Source: Setophaga petechia (Eukaryota; Chordata; Aves; Passeriformes; Parulidae). Taken from it: a stretch of 64,000 nt of DNA. The stretch is taken from contig JANCRA010000009.1 of assembly GCA_024362935.1 (NCBI GenBank), forward strand, positions 13,162,001-13,226,000, written 5' to 3'. Below, piece by piece: positions 48,092-61,463 of this stretch; positions within the stretch are counted from its first letter, which is position 1; each line of letters starts with the position of its first letter. Under the pieces are notes generated by a model that was not told the DNA's origin, did not search any database, and saw only the letters and a program-made list of their open reading frames with translations. The position numbers and the translations under genes were made by a program.

Positions 48092-48960
48092 GCACTATCC
48101 CCAGGACTCCGCAGCAAGCAATTTGCCAAACTAAAACCTTGCTCTTTTCATTTTTGCCAAAGCTCCCATGCTGGATCCACATCCTGAGCTGGGCCATAGC
48201 TGGGAGCACAGGCAGAGGTTTTGATCACCCCTGCTCTCCCACCACTCACAGCCATGTGGGAATCTCCCAGCACAGCTCCAGCTTTTCATCTTGCCAACAG
48301 TAGCAGGAAAAGGGATGCATTTAGCTGCCTAACTTCAGTTTGGAGGGGGAGCAAAGGAATAGCACTGCCTCTTTGGCAGTATTGCAGCTGCTCTGTGTAG
48401 GCTGCCCAGCCTACTCCTGCCTTTCCAGGCAAGTGCCAACCTTCCTGCTCCAACAGAACAGAACTTTCCCTTTTGACAGCTACTTTCTCCGTCCCTCCTT
48501 GGCCCATTCTGGGCATTTTTTCTCATGCTATAATAGAGATAGTAATTTTGCTGGCAAACCCATACCTGAAATACAGAATTCAGCCTCTGAAATACTTCAA
48601 GAGTCATTTTTTGTCCAAAATTGCAAAGTAAGAGAAGAAAGCAAGTGTTAAAGACTAAAGTGACCCATGGGGCTACCAGTCACACCCACAGTGTGCTGTG
48701 CAGTACATTACCCCAGAGCCTGGAGCTTGTGCTTCTAGAAGGGGCAGCTCTGGATTAATCAGCAGACAATTATTTTCCTCTTAGATTATTTTCTTAAATA
48801 AATTTACTATATTTATGCAAGCAAGATCTGATTTATACATACTCCCCAAATAAGACAATGAGGTTGCAACACTTTGAAGGAAGCATCCTATATGTAATCC
48901 ACTGCTGTCTCCTCATTTCAAGCTGAGTGTCTCCTGATAGCTGCTGGGAGCTCACTACAC
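48092..48960. other. Unannotated intergenic DNA
   Basis: About 0.9 kb lying between a solo LTR and a CR1 fragment. No gene or repeat was recognised. Confidence 0.5.
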
Positions 48961-49155
48961 TCACAGAAACACAGAATGGGTCAGGCTGGAAGGGACCACA
49001 GTGGGACATCTGGTCCAGCCTCCCTGCTCAAGCAGGACCATCCTGGAGCACATGGCACAGGATTGCATCCAGATGGTTCTTAAATATCTCCAGTGAGGGA
49101 GAATCCACAACCCCTCTGGGCAATATGCTACAGTGCTCAGTCACTCTTTAATATG
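48961..49155 (-). mobile_element. CR1 LINE 3'-end fragment (minus orientation)
   Basis: The + strand reads cacagaaacacagaatgggt then caggctggaagggaccacag, the reversed CR1 3' tail. It continues with catctggtccagcctccctg and aatccacaacccctctgggc. It is 5' truncated and about 195 bases long. Confidence 0.88.
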
Positions 49156-51129
49156 AACATAGCTCCTAGGAAAATCAAATATGATCAGAGAGAAGCAAAA
49201 TATTTTCTGTACCTTTGCAGTAACCCAAGGAAAGTGCTTTTGTCTATTTTTCCCTCCCTTTCTTCAGATCAGGGAGACATGGTGTTTGCTGCAAGTGTTC
49301 ATGCACTGTTATTCATTCAGGAGAATGACACACAAAAACTTTAAATTTTCACAGAGCTGCTTTCATCAATAATTTACTGCACAAATAAGCTCCTTGAGCA
49401 GTAGTAATTAACAAGATGCTAAGATGGTAAGTGATGGGGGCAGAGCAGTACTTTGCTTCATTATCAGTACACACACTGCAGGTGGCATCAGCAGGGATCG
49501 ATCCAGAGCCACGCTGTCACATTTGTAACGTTGTACACACGTTACTCCAGCTGCTGAAGCAGGAACTGGGTAGATCCTGCAGGAGAGGCAGCAGGATGAA
49601 AGCAGCAAAAGGGCTGGGCACTGCAGACATTTTTGTATTCTGCACAGGAAACCTTTGGGAAGGGATTTGAGGAGAGCAGGAAGTAAGAGAGGCAATACTG
49701 AAAGCAATGGAAATTTGCTCAGCTCTCTTGGCCTTCCAAAGGCAGTCCCAGCAGGATTGTACAGGCATCTCCAAGTGACTGCAAAGCCCAGCCCTGACAG
49801 CTCCAGCTGCTGCTCCTGTTAATGTTATCTCTATCTCCCATGCAGCAGAGGGTTCCAGCCAGACTTGACTTTAACTTTCTTTTAACCCCAGGTTATATCC
49901 ATCCCAGCCTTGGCTCCTTCTCTTGCTGATGCCCTGAGGAGGAGCTGCTGCCTGGCTCCTTTACCTCTCTTTCCTGCACACCTGACTGCATCAAAGCCAG
50001 TTGTTGGCAAGGCAGGGCCCCACACCAGCAGCAGCAATGCCTATTCATGCAGCCATCATAACAGGAGCATGCAATCTTAATGTTTATATTAAGAATTTTG
50101 CCTCATGAGTAAAATACAAGTTAAAATTAGAATTCTACCCTCGAATTCCAATGTCTGCTGGTATTCTTTCTCTCTCTCACCCCATCCTGCTTTCATGAAA
50201 GTGAATAAATAATTGGCTGAAGAAAGAGATGACATTTCTTTATTCAGAGGGATTTGACTTGTGGAAATCTGTTATTCATGTCATGCACGCTCAGGTCCTG
50301 CACACAGCCTCAGCATTGTAATTCCCCAGGAAGCAGCTCATGTCACTGTGTCCTCTCAGAAACCCAGCCTGACTCAGATGACAAAGCAGCCAACATTCAT
50401 GGGCAGGAATTTCTTCCAGTTAGTGGTTTCGCCTATGCCTGTCTAGCTGCACTTGCTGCCAGAGGATTCACATCCTCAGTAGCTTTTGTTTTCTTCAAAC
50501 AGTCCTGTAGGCTCCAGCATCCCAGCTTCTCTTCCTCAGTGTTACATCCACACATTCTTTCATTTCTCCTCCAACACTTGGAGGCTGAGCTCAGTCAGGA
50601 AAAACAGAGCTTCACCTCAGCTCCACACTTGGAGGGTTCACTGTTGGTTTGTGGCCTGACTGACACAGGTAAGTGTCTGGGAATGGCTGGCCTGAGCAGC
50701 AACCCCCCTTTTGGGAAGCTCATACTATGAAAATGAGAGGTTTGATTCCTGTGTCAGAACAGAACTGCTCATTGCAGAGCCAATATCCATGACTATGTGG
50801 AGTTAGAATTGTAGAACCATTTGGATGTTTTTGGCTTGTACTCCATCTTCCATCTGAACAGCCAGCCATGTAACTCAGCATGCCAAACCCATGGTTTTTT
50901 CACACATTACTGGTAATTAGGTTCTCCCAAACTGCCTGTGACAGCTCTGTGTCTGGCTGTCTGGCTCCTCTTTGCCAAGTCCTATTCACAGAAGAGACAT
51001 TTAGGAGTTGAGGGATGCACAGTGCAGCATTCATCACACATTTCCTTTCCAGAAGCTCTTTGCAGGCTCGAAGTGAGGCTGAGCACTTGTACTCTCTGAT
51101 GCATTCACCATGAGAGACAATTCACAGGA
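49156..51129. other. Unannotated intergenic DNA
   Basis: About 2 kb. Open frames such as the one at 50254-50730 on the + strand show no recognisable family and are compatible with chance. No RNA gene or repeat was recognised. Confidence 0.5.
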
Positions 51130-51398
51130 GCATGTAGTGACAAGATGAGGGAGAGTGGTTTCAAACTGAAAGAGAGCAGATTCAGACTAGATATTAGGAA
51201 GAAATTATTTACTGTGAGGGTAGTGAGGCACCAGAACAGGTTTCCCAGAGAAGTTGTAGATGCCCCATCTCTGGAAATGTTTAAGACCAGGCTGGGTGGA
51301 GCTCTGATCAACCTGGTCTAGTATAAAGTGTCCCTGCCCTTGAGTGGGGTTGGAACTAGATGATTTTTAAGGCCCCTCCCCAGCCAAGCCACTCCATG
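51130..51398 (+). mobile_element. CR1 LINE 3'-end fragment
   Basis: It contains gactagatattaggaagaaa, then tgtgagggtagtgaggcacc, aggtttcccagagaagttgt and a degraded tail near gttggaactagatgattttt. It is about 270 bases long, + orientation, 5' truncated, and of the same subtype as the intron 10 copy. Confidence 0.88.
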
Positions 51399-54300
51399 TT
51401 CACTAAACTTGTTTTATTTGTATCCCCTCCTTTACCATATTCCATATATGGTATTTCTTGTACTCATGTATTTGATATGTACCTATTGCATACACTTCTG
51501 GTGTAAACTCCCATGGTGTAGCTCATCATTTCCTGGGTTTATGGAGTCACTAGCTCAGTGGGAACCTGCTACAGATTCAGGGCTCCCACCTGTCCCAGCA
51601 ACTACTATCAACAGGAGCATGTTACTAGTGAAAGCAAAAGAATGATGCCCTTCTCGGTGTTTTTCCAGCATATACTCTATCTGCATCTACAAAAAACACA
51701 AGTGGAAGCTAAATCAGGGAAAGAAGAGAGCTGTGATACAAACCACAATCCTGAAAAATTCCTTTTCAAGTGACAACAATACTCATGCTGTGAGACTGCA
51801 GAAAAGGATTGGCTTTGCCAGAAGAAGAGCTGGTGATTTCTAAAATGTTAGTAATCTAACACGCTGTGTAACTGAGAACAATATGCATGTAGCTCCAATC
51901 CCTATAATCAAAAACAGCTTGTCTCACCCAGGCTCCAGCATGCAGAAAAAGAAAACCCAAACATCCCTGCTACACACTTGAGCAGAGATTACAACCAGCA
52001 GCACACTAACAGTCCCTGCCTCCTGTAAATCATGCCCGTGAGCATCCTTACAAAATTGTTTGATGGAGTACTGGTCCGTACTCCAGGTCATATGTGAGGC
52101 CATCCTGTAGCACAATGTCACAGCTGAGCTTGAATCAGGGGTGAGGGGTGCCTGGTTCATGCATTACAGGGACTTTTTTCTTATCTTTTGTTATCTAGCA
52201 GCCACAGAGTGAGAATTATTTCTCCTAACACACCAGCAGTGGGGGAGGAGGTGGAGGAAGGCTGTACGTGACTGCCACACTGAGTTGTTAGCATGAAATT
52301 CATGCATAAGACTACAAGCAGGGCAAAAATCCTTGAGTCCTAAGCTGTTGTCACACAGGCTGGAATTTGTGTCATGTCCACGCAGAAGCCAGGTACCAGA
52401 GACTGCTGTAAGCCAAACTGAGTGGTACCAGGAGCTTTATTTTGTCTTTGACAATCCGTATTGCCTGAGGTGTTACAAAGAGCTTACCAAATAAAAACAA
52501 GGCGAGACTGTGGGGACAAAATAAGGGAGAAGAAAGCTGGTCCAATATTAAACTTTTTAGTGTTATGAAGTTAACCAAATAGCACACAACTCCAGAAGCA
52601 CCTACTATGAACTGGGTTTGTCTGCTGCTACAGTGCTTCAGCAGAAGTAATGGTCTGGAAGGGTGAGGAGAACACTCCCTATCAAGTTAAGCACTGGAGA
52701 GCAATTTTTTGTCCTGTACACATCAGAAATCCTTGCAGATTTAGGATTTTGAGGAACAGAAAAAGCTACTTCCAAAATCTCTGCATACTTTTCTTCTGTC
52801 CCAGTGCACTACTCTTCAGTTTCACAGCTCTTCAGTGTGATCATATGCAGCATAATGTTTCCATCTGAATAATTTACAAGCTAAAAGCACTTAAGAAGAG
52901 TATGACAACACTTGCAGAGATCAAAGATCCAAAAATGGTTTTCACCTAGCCATTGCAAAGTACCTTTTCTTTTGGAACTCATTGCCATAAGAACGTACAT
53001 CTTGCAATGAATTTGAATGTAGATAATTTTAGTGAAATAAGAAGTGTATTTTATGCTTTGTTTGGACCTCCAAATCTGCCTTGCTATTTACTTAAATCTT
53101 CAGGGCATGGGAGAAACAGGTGGCAAAATATAAAATAACTTCAGATCAGGCAGTCAGCATTCATGATAACTTCCAGCAAATGGCAGGACAATCAGGGGAA
53201 CTAGGAGAGACACAGTGCTGCTTCCCAAATGATCAAAAAGCCACACTCTGACTGAGACAGGGAGCACTAGGCGGACTCTTTATTTTTGTTTGTTTATTTT
53301 TGTTTGTCTGGGGGTTTTCTGTTGTGGGTTTTTTTTCTGTTATTTGTTTGTGGTTTTGCTGGTTTTTTATTGTATCAATTTTAAATGCAAGAAGAAAAAA
53401 GAATAGGCAATACATACGGGTATTGCCTTATGTACTGTATTTTTTTTTTATTTAGACATTTTTAAAGAATACTAATGGCTTGCTTAAAATTATTTTCTCT
53501 GTAGTGTTCATACCATGGGAGGTGAGGAATAGAGCTCAGGTAAGGAAAATATCATTGGTACTGCTGTCAGCTATTGTTTTGGAAGAGAATATTTTTCTAT
53601 GTTTCAGTGTCTGGTTTTGCACTTTTTTTTTTTTTTTTTAAACAGGAGTTAATATTTTATGAAAAAGGAAAAAACATAGTTAAGTTTCTGTTACCTAAAG
53701 CATCCCTCAGCCAAACTCATACAGAAATGGAGACGCTTAAAAAATCATTTAAAGTAAAAAAATTATTCTTTCCAATTTTCAATACAAGAGCTAAATAGAT
53801 GAATAAAAGGCTTTTGATGAAGCTGTCTTCCAGCTTTATCCACCAGCCCTTGAAAATCTTGACAATACTGTTAATTTTTGTTTCCAGTTCTCAGAAAGTT
53901 TTTGTTATTATACATGCAATGTATTCAACATTTATCCTTTAGTATCAAAGGAAAATTGAATAAAACTCCAATTCTTCCATTGTCCTTGTACCTAAAAGGA
54001 AAAATCTTTACGCATGATCCAGATTACTTAAAAAGGAAATAAATTTTCAGCCTAAATTATTTGGAAGAAATTATTTTTGATCCAGTGTTATGATTTCTGT
54101 TACCTAATTCATGTTGTAGAATAGCTGCCACTGTCAATACCAAATTTATTTTTAGATGATCCAATAATTCCTTAAAAAAATGTTCAGCTAAAATGAGTGA
54201 AGTTTAAGAAAATTTTCTCATTTTCCCCTCTCAACAAACAAGGTACAAAAATGAATCAAATAAGCAATACTTTAAATGTAAAAGATAATAGGCAGAAAAA

Positions 54301-55671
54301 AAAGACTTGATGGCTGAGACAATTTAATATAATCCTATCTGTTGTATTTTACTTGTACCTTATAGTTCACTCTGAAAAAAAAGGTTGTAACTATTTCTCT
54401 GTTTCACTCCTGCACAGACTGTTATTAAAGCCAAACAGAACAAAACTGCAGAAAAAAGCCTGTAAATGTGCCTATACTAAAACAGTCTGCTAGTCTCACT
54501 TTGAAACAACTGATACCGATAATTTCATGTGCTGTATCATTTGTTCAACATTCTCTCAGCAATGTACAAGCTTATCATGATAAACAGTGATTTTTATAAT
54601 GGTATGGTTTATAAGAAAGAGTAAAATGAAGGCTTCCAGCCAAGCCTTCATTCTTGCCCATAAATAACTGATGTGGTGCTACATGTACGCCTTTCACTGA
54701 CAAACCTGCAAAAGCACAACTGAAAAAACACAGATTTCCTGTACCACACTGCCAGACTCTCATTTCCAGTAATTCCTCAATGGTTCTCTGTAAGACCAAT
54801 TTCTCAATGCAAGGAAATTTTAGTGGCAAGACTAAACCCCCAAATAACCTAGATTCTTGGAAAAATCACCTAGAGAATTATAATCCTCCTAATGAGACAC
54901 TTTTCTTTTTAAATTGCTGTTGAATGGTTGTAGAATATTGATTCCTTTAAGAAGAAGACTGTATTAATGGGCATGGGATACTCAACAGTGAAACTGAATC
55001 TGTAAAAGCTCCACTAATGATGACTCACACTTCTGGAGCACATTGCTGTGAGGCTGTGGCTGTCAGGAATTAAAGCACCAATCGAGGCTGCTGCCTTTGT
55101 GCACACAGATAAGTGATTGCAAGTTTAGTTCTCTTCAAGGAGTGCTCTCAGTTTCAGGACCCAGAAGTGCCCTTAAGGCCTGAGTGCCCATCACAGTCAC
55201 ATCCTGGAGTGAGTTGTACTGTCTAACATATTTTGGCCAAAGGCAGAACCTCACCTGACTTTGGTGATGGGAGGCCCAGACCCCCAACCTCCCACTCTTC
55301 CTCCCCACTGTGTGACTTCAGGAAACAAAATCCATTTAAAAAGTTATTTGCAACAAATGGTCTGACATATCTCTGTGTAACTGCTGCACTAATGATGGCA
55401 GAATTAAAACACAGCCTGCCAGCTGCCCTTCTTTACCACTGCTAACAGAAGCAATATTTCAGGATGTGAGGGTGCTACTGCAGAAGATGGAACATAGAAT
55501 AAGAAGCTGGGATGGGTGGTGAAGCACAAATTGCATGATAGTTTGCATGAGTAGAAAATTTCTCTGACCATGCTATTTCTACCCAGCTGCCAGAGACAGG
55601 ATCCAACTGTGAAAAATGCATGGATTTTATTATTGACTTTTCACAAATATTAAAATTAATATTATATGTGT
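51399..55671. other. Unannotated intergenic DNA, AT-rich
   Basis: About 4.3 kb of AT-rich sequence, notably low in GC between 53270 and 54600. It contains a TTTG/T-rich tract near 53278-53370 and a T run near 53622-53640. No exon, RNA gene or mobile element was recognised. Confidence 0.5.
53278..53370. repeat. T-rich low-complexity tract with TTTG units
   Basis: Irregular TTTG and TTTTTG units over about 90 bases, ending before a unique stretch. It may be the reverse of an old A-rich tail, but no retroelement body was recognised beside it. Confidence 0.65.
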
Positions 55672-56216
55672 TGTGTTAGAAAGTAACGCTGTATTAATTC
55701 TCTTAAGTAATGTGTTAAATATAGGTTTAGGTTATAAAAATTGTTAAAATAGAAACTATGCTATGTAGGATACTTTTTTAAAGAAAGGACTCACAGCGAG
55801 ATAGCAGCCACAGGACACTTTCTTTCTGAGAAAAAGAATTTATTGCCCTCTTATCAGAAGGAATGAACTTCTTCCTGCCTCGAAGGTGCTGTTAGGATTT
55901 GGAGGAAGAAGTTGACGATGACCAGACAGAATCCTGTATTTGAATGGAATTTATGCATCATGTATGAGATGTATGAATATGCAACAGGCTACTGCTTTTA
56001 AGGGTTAATCCTCTGTTAACGTGTCCTTTTCTGGGCTTGTACTGCCCAGAAAAAGGTACCTGGATGTCCGTAACTCTTTGTATTTGTTGTCTTATATTGT
56101 CCTAATTCAAATTGTCCAAATTATTATTACTCTAATTGTATTACTATTTTTATAACGATTTCATTACTTTTAACCTTTAAAATTTTTAAAAATAAGTGTT
56201 TGGCGTTTTTCACACA
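55672..56216 (+). mobile_element. Solo LTR, second songbird ERV type
   Basis: About 545 bases from tgtgttagaaagtaacgctg to ggcgtttttcacaca. Interior landmarks are ggactcacagcgagatagca, gaatggaatttatgcatcat and aaaaaggtacctggatgtcc. I recall this sequence as a frequent, well-preserved passerine LTR. The low number of differences from that memory suggests a young insertion. A flanking target-site duplication was not identified, so edges may be off by a few bases. The orientation is from memory of the family. Confidence 0.75.
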
Positions 56217-59200
56217 ACCAAGGGCAGGCAAGGAATTATTTTTCCCTTTGAGACCCCATGATATCATTGCTTGCAAGAAGCTTCTGCTGTGTTCATACCA
56301 TACAAGGCACAGATATAATGCCTTTTTATCTAAATTTGTACACCACAAAACACATCTATGAAAAGAGCAGAGCCTGAAGAGCAAGTGAAAATAGCAATTA
56401 TAGGTTTAATATAAAAGTATTTAAATATTTCATGACAGATTGAGGGAAAACAAATCAACCTACCCCGCTCCAAACAACTCTGTCTTTCTAGCAGGATCCT
56501 AATGCCAAATGTGAGTGATGAAGTACACATTTAGGGGCCGGATTTTCAGAAGTACTAAGAAGCCACAAATTCCATTAAGTCAGAGGTATGTGACAGCTTT
56601 GAAGATTAAGCTACTTGTATTTAAGAGCTTTAATGGATATTTAGCAGCCTAACTTCATGAAACAAACCTTGAAGGTTTAATTTATATACCAAGGGCAAAC
56701 GATCCCAGTGTTTCAGGAAGAGAAAAGCCTGGGCAGCAAGATGATAAAGGTGTTGTTCATCTCCGACCTGAGCAGATGGAGTGGTCAGTGCAGGGCCCTC
56801 GGCTGCCCCCAGGCATGGGGCTGCCTGCATGCAAGTGTGCAGCTGCAGGGTGCAAGTGGGTGAGCAGGAGAAGGGGCAGGAGAACAACTCGTCAGAGAAG
56901 CAGTGACAGCCCTGCGTCCCTGAGCATGTTGCAGCAGAGGTGCTCTGTTTCCCTCTACTGGTAAATTTTTAAGTGATCTTTTAAAAATTTTTTTAAAAAA
57001 GGTTTTCTGCTGGAAGTGTCCCAGGGCCACCATGGATTGTTTTGCTTGTGAGCCCTACTCAGACTTTTGCTGTTCTTCCTAAAATTCCCCCTTGGCTGGT
57101 GTCCTTCACTGAGCTCTGTCTTACAACCATGCCTGTTTAATGTTGTTAGCTTCAGCGGGGTTGGGCAGGAGTTTAAATTATTGAGAAATATTTCAAGGTG
57201 ATTTACGGATACCTGGAAAGGCTTCATTGATTTCTTAGCTTGAAAGCCATTCCACAACACTGAAAAATATTCTAGTCAACTTAACAAGTGCTTTAATGAA
57301 TTGCTGCTCTTTGATTGTGTTCAGAAGCCAGAACAGAGGTTCTGTTGTTGTAAAGCCTCAAGATTATGAGGTGGTAAGAAGATGCAGTAATTGTACACTG
57401 AGTGCATCATCCAGGTATTTCAATTGCTCAGCTGAACCACATGGCCCTCAGCTGGCTCCAGTAAGACTTCAGGCATGATCCCCTATTTGCAGCTGCCAGA
57501 GAAAACATCGGTGTTCACATCCATTAGTGGCCTCTGGAAGTGTGCAAAATTAATTTGAGAAGGAGTTTGCTGAGCTTTCACAGAAAGCATCTTAAAGAGG
57601 TGCAGGTTTCCCATCTTACAAACTTCTGCTGCCTTGGAGACTTCCAGGATTTTCCTTCCCTTCCACACAGTCTCCCTGATGCCAGAGGTTTCTCATGTAT
57701 TATCCAAGCAAGTACAATTTTGGACTGTGGTAGCAGTAGTAAGGGTGATGTTTTAAACTAAAAATACACTTCATATGTAAACTTCAGTTTGTAACAAGAA
57801 CAAATAGAGAATTTTAACTCCAGAAAAATTAACTTAGGGCTAAATTTACTCAGATACTGAAATGCCAACACTGCTCTTGAAACATCCAACCGTTCAAGCT
57901 CAAGTACTACAATTTAATGTGACTGACAGACTGATAGAGCTATCATCCATGTCTTGGCAGAATGCTTTAACCAGCTTTGGTTTGCCAAACTGGCAGGTGC
58001 CTTGAGTAAAACTGAAGCCAATGCCATACCACCTTGTGGGTCTTGAGCGGAGTAGGAATTCAAATTACAGTTCAAGAAAATTATGGGACAAGGAGAGGAA
58101 ATTGAGTGCTCTGGGGCAAAATTAGCCTGCAAATGCTTAAATATCCAATTGCAACTTTCCTGATAATTTATGAACATGTTTCTGTTACAGCAGCAGTTGG
58201 AGTTTTATAGAGATATGTTTATAGTTTTTTGTGCACACCAAAATGTTAAAAATGTATCATAGGTTTTAGGTTCCACTGATTATTCCAGTTTTCACATCAA
58301 TTTGTAGTTACTTCATTTTTTCTTTTTGATTTAATTGGGATATATAATTTAGGAGTGAAAATTGCCAGCTCAGATGAAACAGCAGTTTAATCTAAAAAAG
58401 GGAAGTATTTAGTGGTGAGCAGTGTACACGTCCCTGCTGGAGCTCCAGTGCTGTCCCAGGAAGTCTGCAGCTGAGGGTTGGAAGGTGCAGGTAGGTGGTG
58501 CTGGGGCAGGAAGCCCACAGTCTCCATGAATGCACAGGCATTTTTCCTATCTGGAGCCACTTTTGGAGGCTGTCTGTTGCTGGACAGCAGTCTGGAGCAC
58601 TACATTCTTGCAGCCTCGTGAAGGAGCACGGTTACATCTGAGCTACCCCCACTTCAACACCTAATTTTTCTAAAAATCCCCTGTGCCAGGACCTCACTGA
58701 TCTAACTGTGAGAGCTCCAGTTTCTGGCCTTGCTCATGGTCAGTTTTGATCTATTCAGTGATGGCTTGTATTGACCATCTTCAAACAGGTACTTCTGCAC
58801 TGCTGAAGCTCAATGCAAATGAATTTTGTCTGCTTGCATTGCTGTCAACACCCCACCTCTGGGATAAGCACACACGTGTGCAGTGCCAATATAGCCAGGA
58901 AAGTCAGCACTTCACTGAGGCACTGAATCCAAGCTGTGCTGCAAAATTGTTAACACTCTATATCAGCCCTGAAACTTCAGTACGTGGTAGAGAAGGAACT
59001 TGATAGCAAATAACTGCTTAAATCAGCCTAATCTCTACTGCTGAAGATAATGGGATTCCAGTGACATTAGCCTGAGATTAGTTGGAAGATCATGGCTGCC
59101 TGCAATAACTGTGGGCATAATTTATCTTCCTTCTGCACTGTTGTTAATGTGCAGGAAAGCGTGAGCTCAGATGCATGAGCTGATCTCTGCTTGATTTGCA

Positions 59201-60909
59201 GAAGAAGCCATTAGAAGAATAAACAATGATTTCATAGTAAACTGAGCACAATTAACAGGCATTTGGGGACAATAGACATTTTTCCAGAGACACTTCTGAA
59301 AGCAGAAAGGGCCACAATGGCAAAATCACATGATTTAGAAATTCTCTAGGGAGCACAGTGTGAGAAAGAATGGTTCTTTTTGTTAACCCTCAGTAAATGA
59401 CGAGAAAATGGGCAATTTCAGATCTCATTGCAATTTGGAAATGAGAAAGCTGAGTGATGCTGGATCATACATCTCATTACTCACAAATTCTCAGTATTCT
59501 ATAATATATTTTGCTTGGCTGGAAGCCTTCATTTTTGTGCTTTTTCTCCACTGTGATGTTAATGAACATGAATGCTTTAATAATGGCAGAGAGACTGTTA
59601 CCTTCTTGCCTGATTCTGCTCCTTTTGGGGGTCAAACATTTGCACAATATGATCAAGCCCTATATAATGAAAATGGGAAAGGAGACATTGAGACTTTTCC
59701 ATCTAACATGATCTGATCCCAAACATGCCTAAGTAAAGTATCCAGAGCAGGAATCCCCGATGAGAAGTGCGAGACAACAGTATTTTGAATACACATCCAG
59801 TAGCTTATAACTTTTTATTTTTCTCCACTCTTTTCTCTTTATTGCTTCTGTGTTTTGGTGCCTGGTGCCTCCATTAAATTATGCAGATTTCTATTAGAAC
59901 AGGAAAAAGACAATTTGGCAGTTAAAATTTGTCACAGGACATCAAGGCGTGGTGGGTGGATATGACAAGTCATGTGGTCTTGCTCTCAGTTTCGCACTGA
60001 TTTTCCATGTATCTGTTGTCTCTGTTTCAGTGTCTGGAGAAAGGCAGGATTACCTAATCCTGTCTGTGAGGTGCTTGGTGCTAATGGGGAGAAAACAAGT
60101 AATAGGAGCTAATATTCTCCATTTGTCAATAACAGTAGAACCATAAAATGAACCAAATGAAGGAACTTTGTTCCCAAGAACTTGAAGGCCTCTTCTGTCA
60201 TGAAGGGTAGGGCAAAACTCTTACTCTCTTTCATGGTTTGCTATTGAACCTAAACTACTGAATGTCAAAAATAACTTCTTCAAAAGTTGGCTGAAATACA
60301 ATTAATTAACTTACTCTTATCTAAGAAAAAAATGTGGGGTCTGTGTGTGAGACTGGCATCTCAGCTCTTATTACAGCTGATGGAGATTACTTGGTACCAT
60401 CAGCATAGTCTAGACAGTGATTCAAATGGCCACAGCTGCAGCTGCAACCTGCCTTTTTTGACAGGTAGGTTTTTTGGGCGAGTGCTTGGTGGTGCTGTCA
60501 ATTGAAAGAATGCAATGGACTTTGATTCAGGATGGGAAGCAGATGTCCTACAATCAATTTATCTGCTCATTTGATGAGTTAATCTTTTTAATTTCAGCCT
60601 GATATGCCATCTAATTATTTTTACACCTTTTAGTCACAATTTCATTTAGTCCATGTTTTCCTTCCTGCTAATGAAAGTCATACATAAGACAGCTGAGATT
60701 TTGCTGTATTCTAGATGTGTAACTTATGTTTCTCCTTTACTCACAAGACCTATCACACAAAAGTGATGCAGATTAATTTGACAGATTGTCCTTGACAAAT
60801 TCATTTTATCCATTACTCATTTTCATATTTACAAATCACTAATTTGTTCCAGAAATTTTTTCCCCAGAATTCAAAGTTTAAAAAACTCTATCCTATTATT
60901 CTAACTTTA
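56217..60909. other. Unannotated intergenic DNA
   Basis: About 4.7 kb with no recognised gene, RNA or mobile element. The frame at 59408-59716 on the + strand has no recognisable domain. Confidence 0.5.
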
Positions 60910-61463
60910 GCTGGGGTTAATTTCTTTCACAGTATCTGGTATGGAGCTGTGTTTTGTTTTTGTGCTGGAAACACCATTGATAACATAGGGATGTTTTAGT
61001 TATTGCTGAGCAGGGCTTACACAGCATCCAGGTCTTTTCTGTTCCTTATCCCAACCTGCCAGCGAGTGGGCTGGGAGTGCAGAATGGGTTGGGAAAGGTC
61101 ACAGCTGACCCCAGCTGACCAAAGGGAAATCCCAGAACATGTGGCATCATGCTTAGCACACAAAGCTGGGAAAAGATGAAGGAAGTGGAGGATGTTAAGA
61201 GTCATAGCTCTGGTCTTCCTAAGCCACTGTGATGGAACCTGGCTTTCCTGGAGATGACTAAACACCTCCCTGACCATGGAAAGCAGTGAATTTGCTCCTT
61301 TCTTTGCTTTGCTTTGCTTGCATGCACAGTTTATCTAATAAACTGTTTTCATCTTAACCCACCATATTTTATTACTTTTACCATTCAAATTCCTTCCCTC
61401 CATTCCACTGTGGTAGTGAGCAAGCAGCTGCTGGGGCTTAGGTACTGGCTGTGGTTAAACCAT
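60910..61463 (+). mobile_element. Near-complete ERV-type LTR with ATT tract deleted
   Basis: It starts tagctggggttaatttcttt and continues with agtatctggtatggagctgt and gaccccagctgaccaaaggg. The polyadenylation region is taataaactgttttcatctt near 61335. It ends gtactggctgtggttaaacc. The order fits the same LTR type as the fragment at 38220-38520, but here the ATT array is absent and a TTTGC run occupies the area near 61300-61320. No internal retroviral sequence flanks it. Confidence 0.7.

Noticed and set aside
50254..50730. A 158-codon + strand open frame
   Set aside because: Cys/Ser/His-rich translation with no recognisable family or gene context; consistent with chance.
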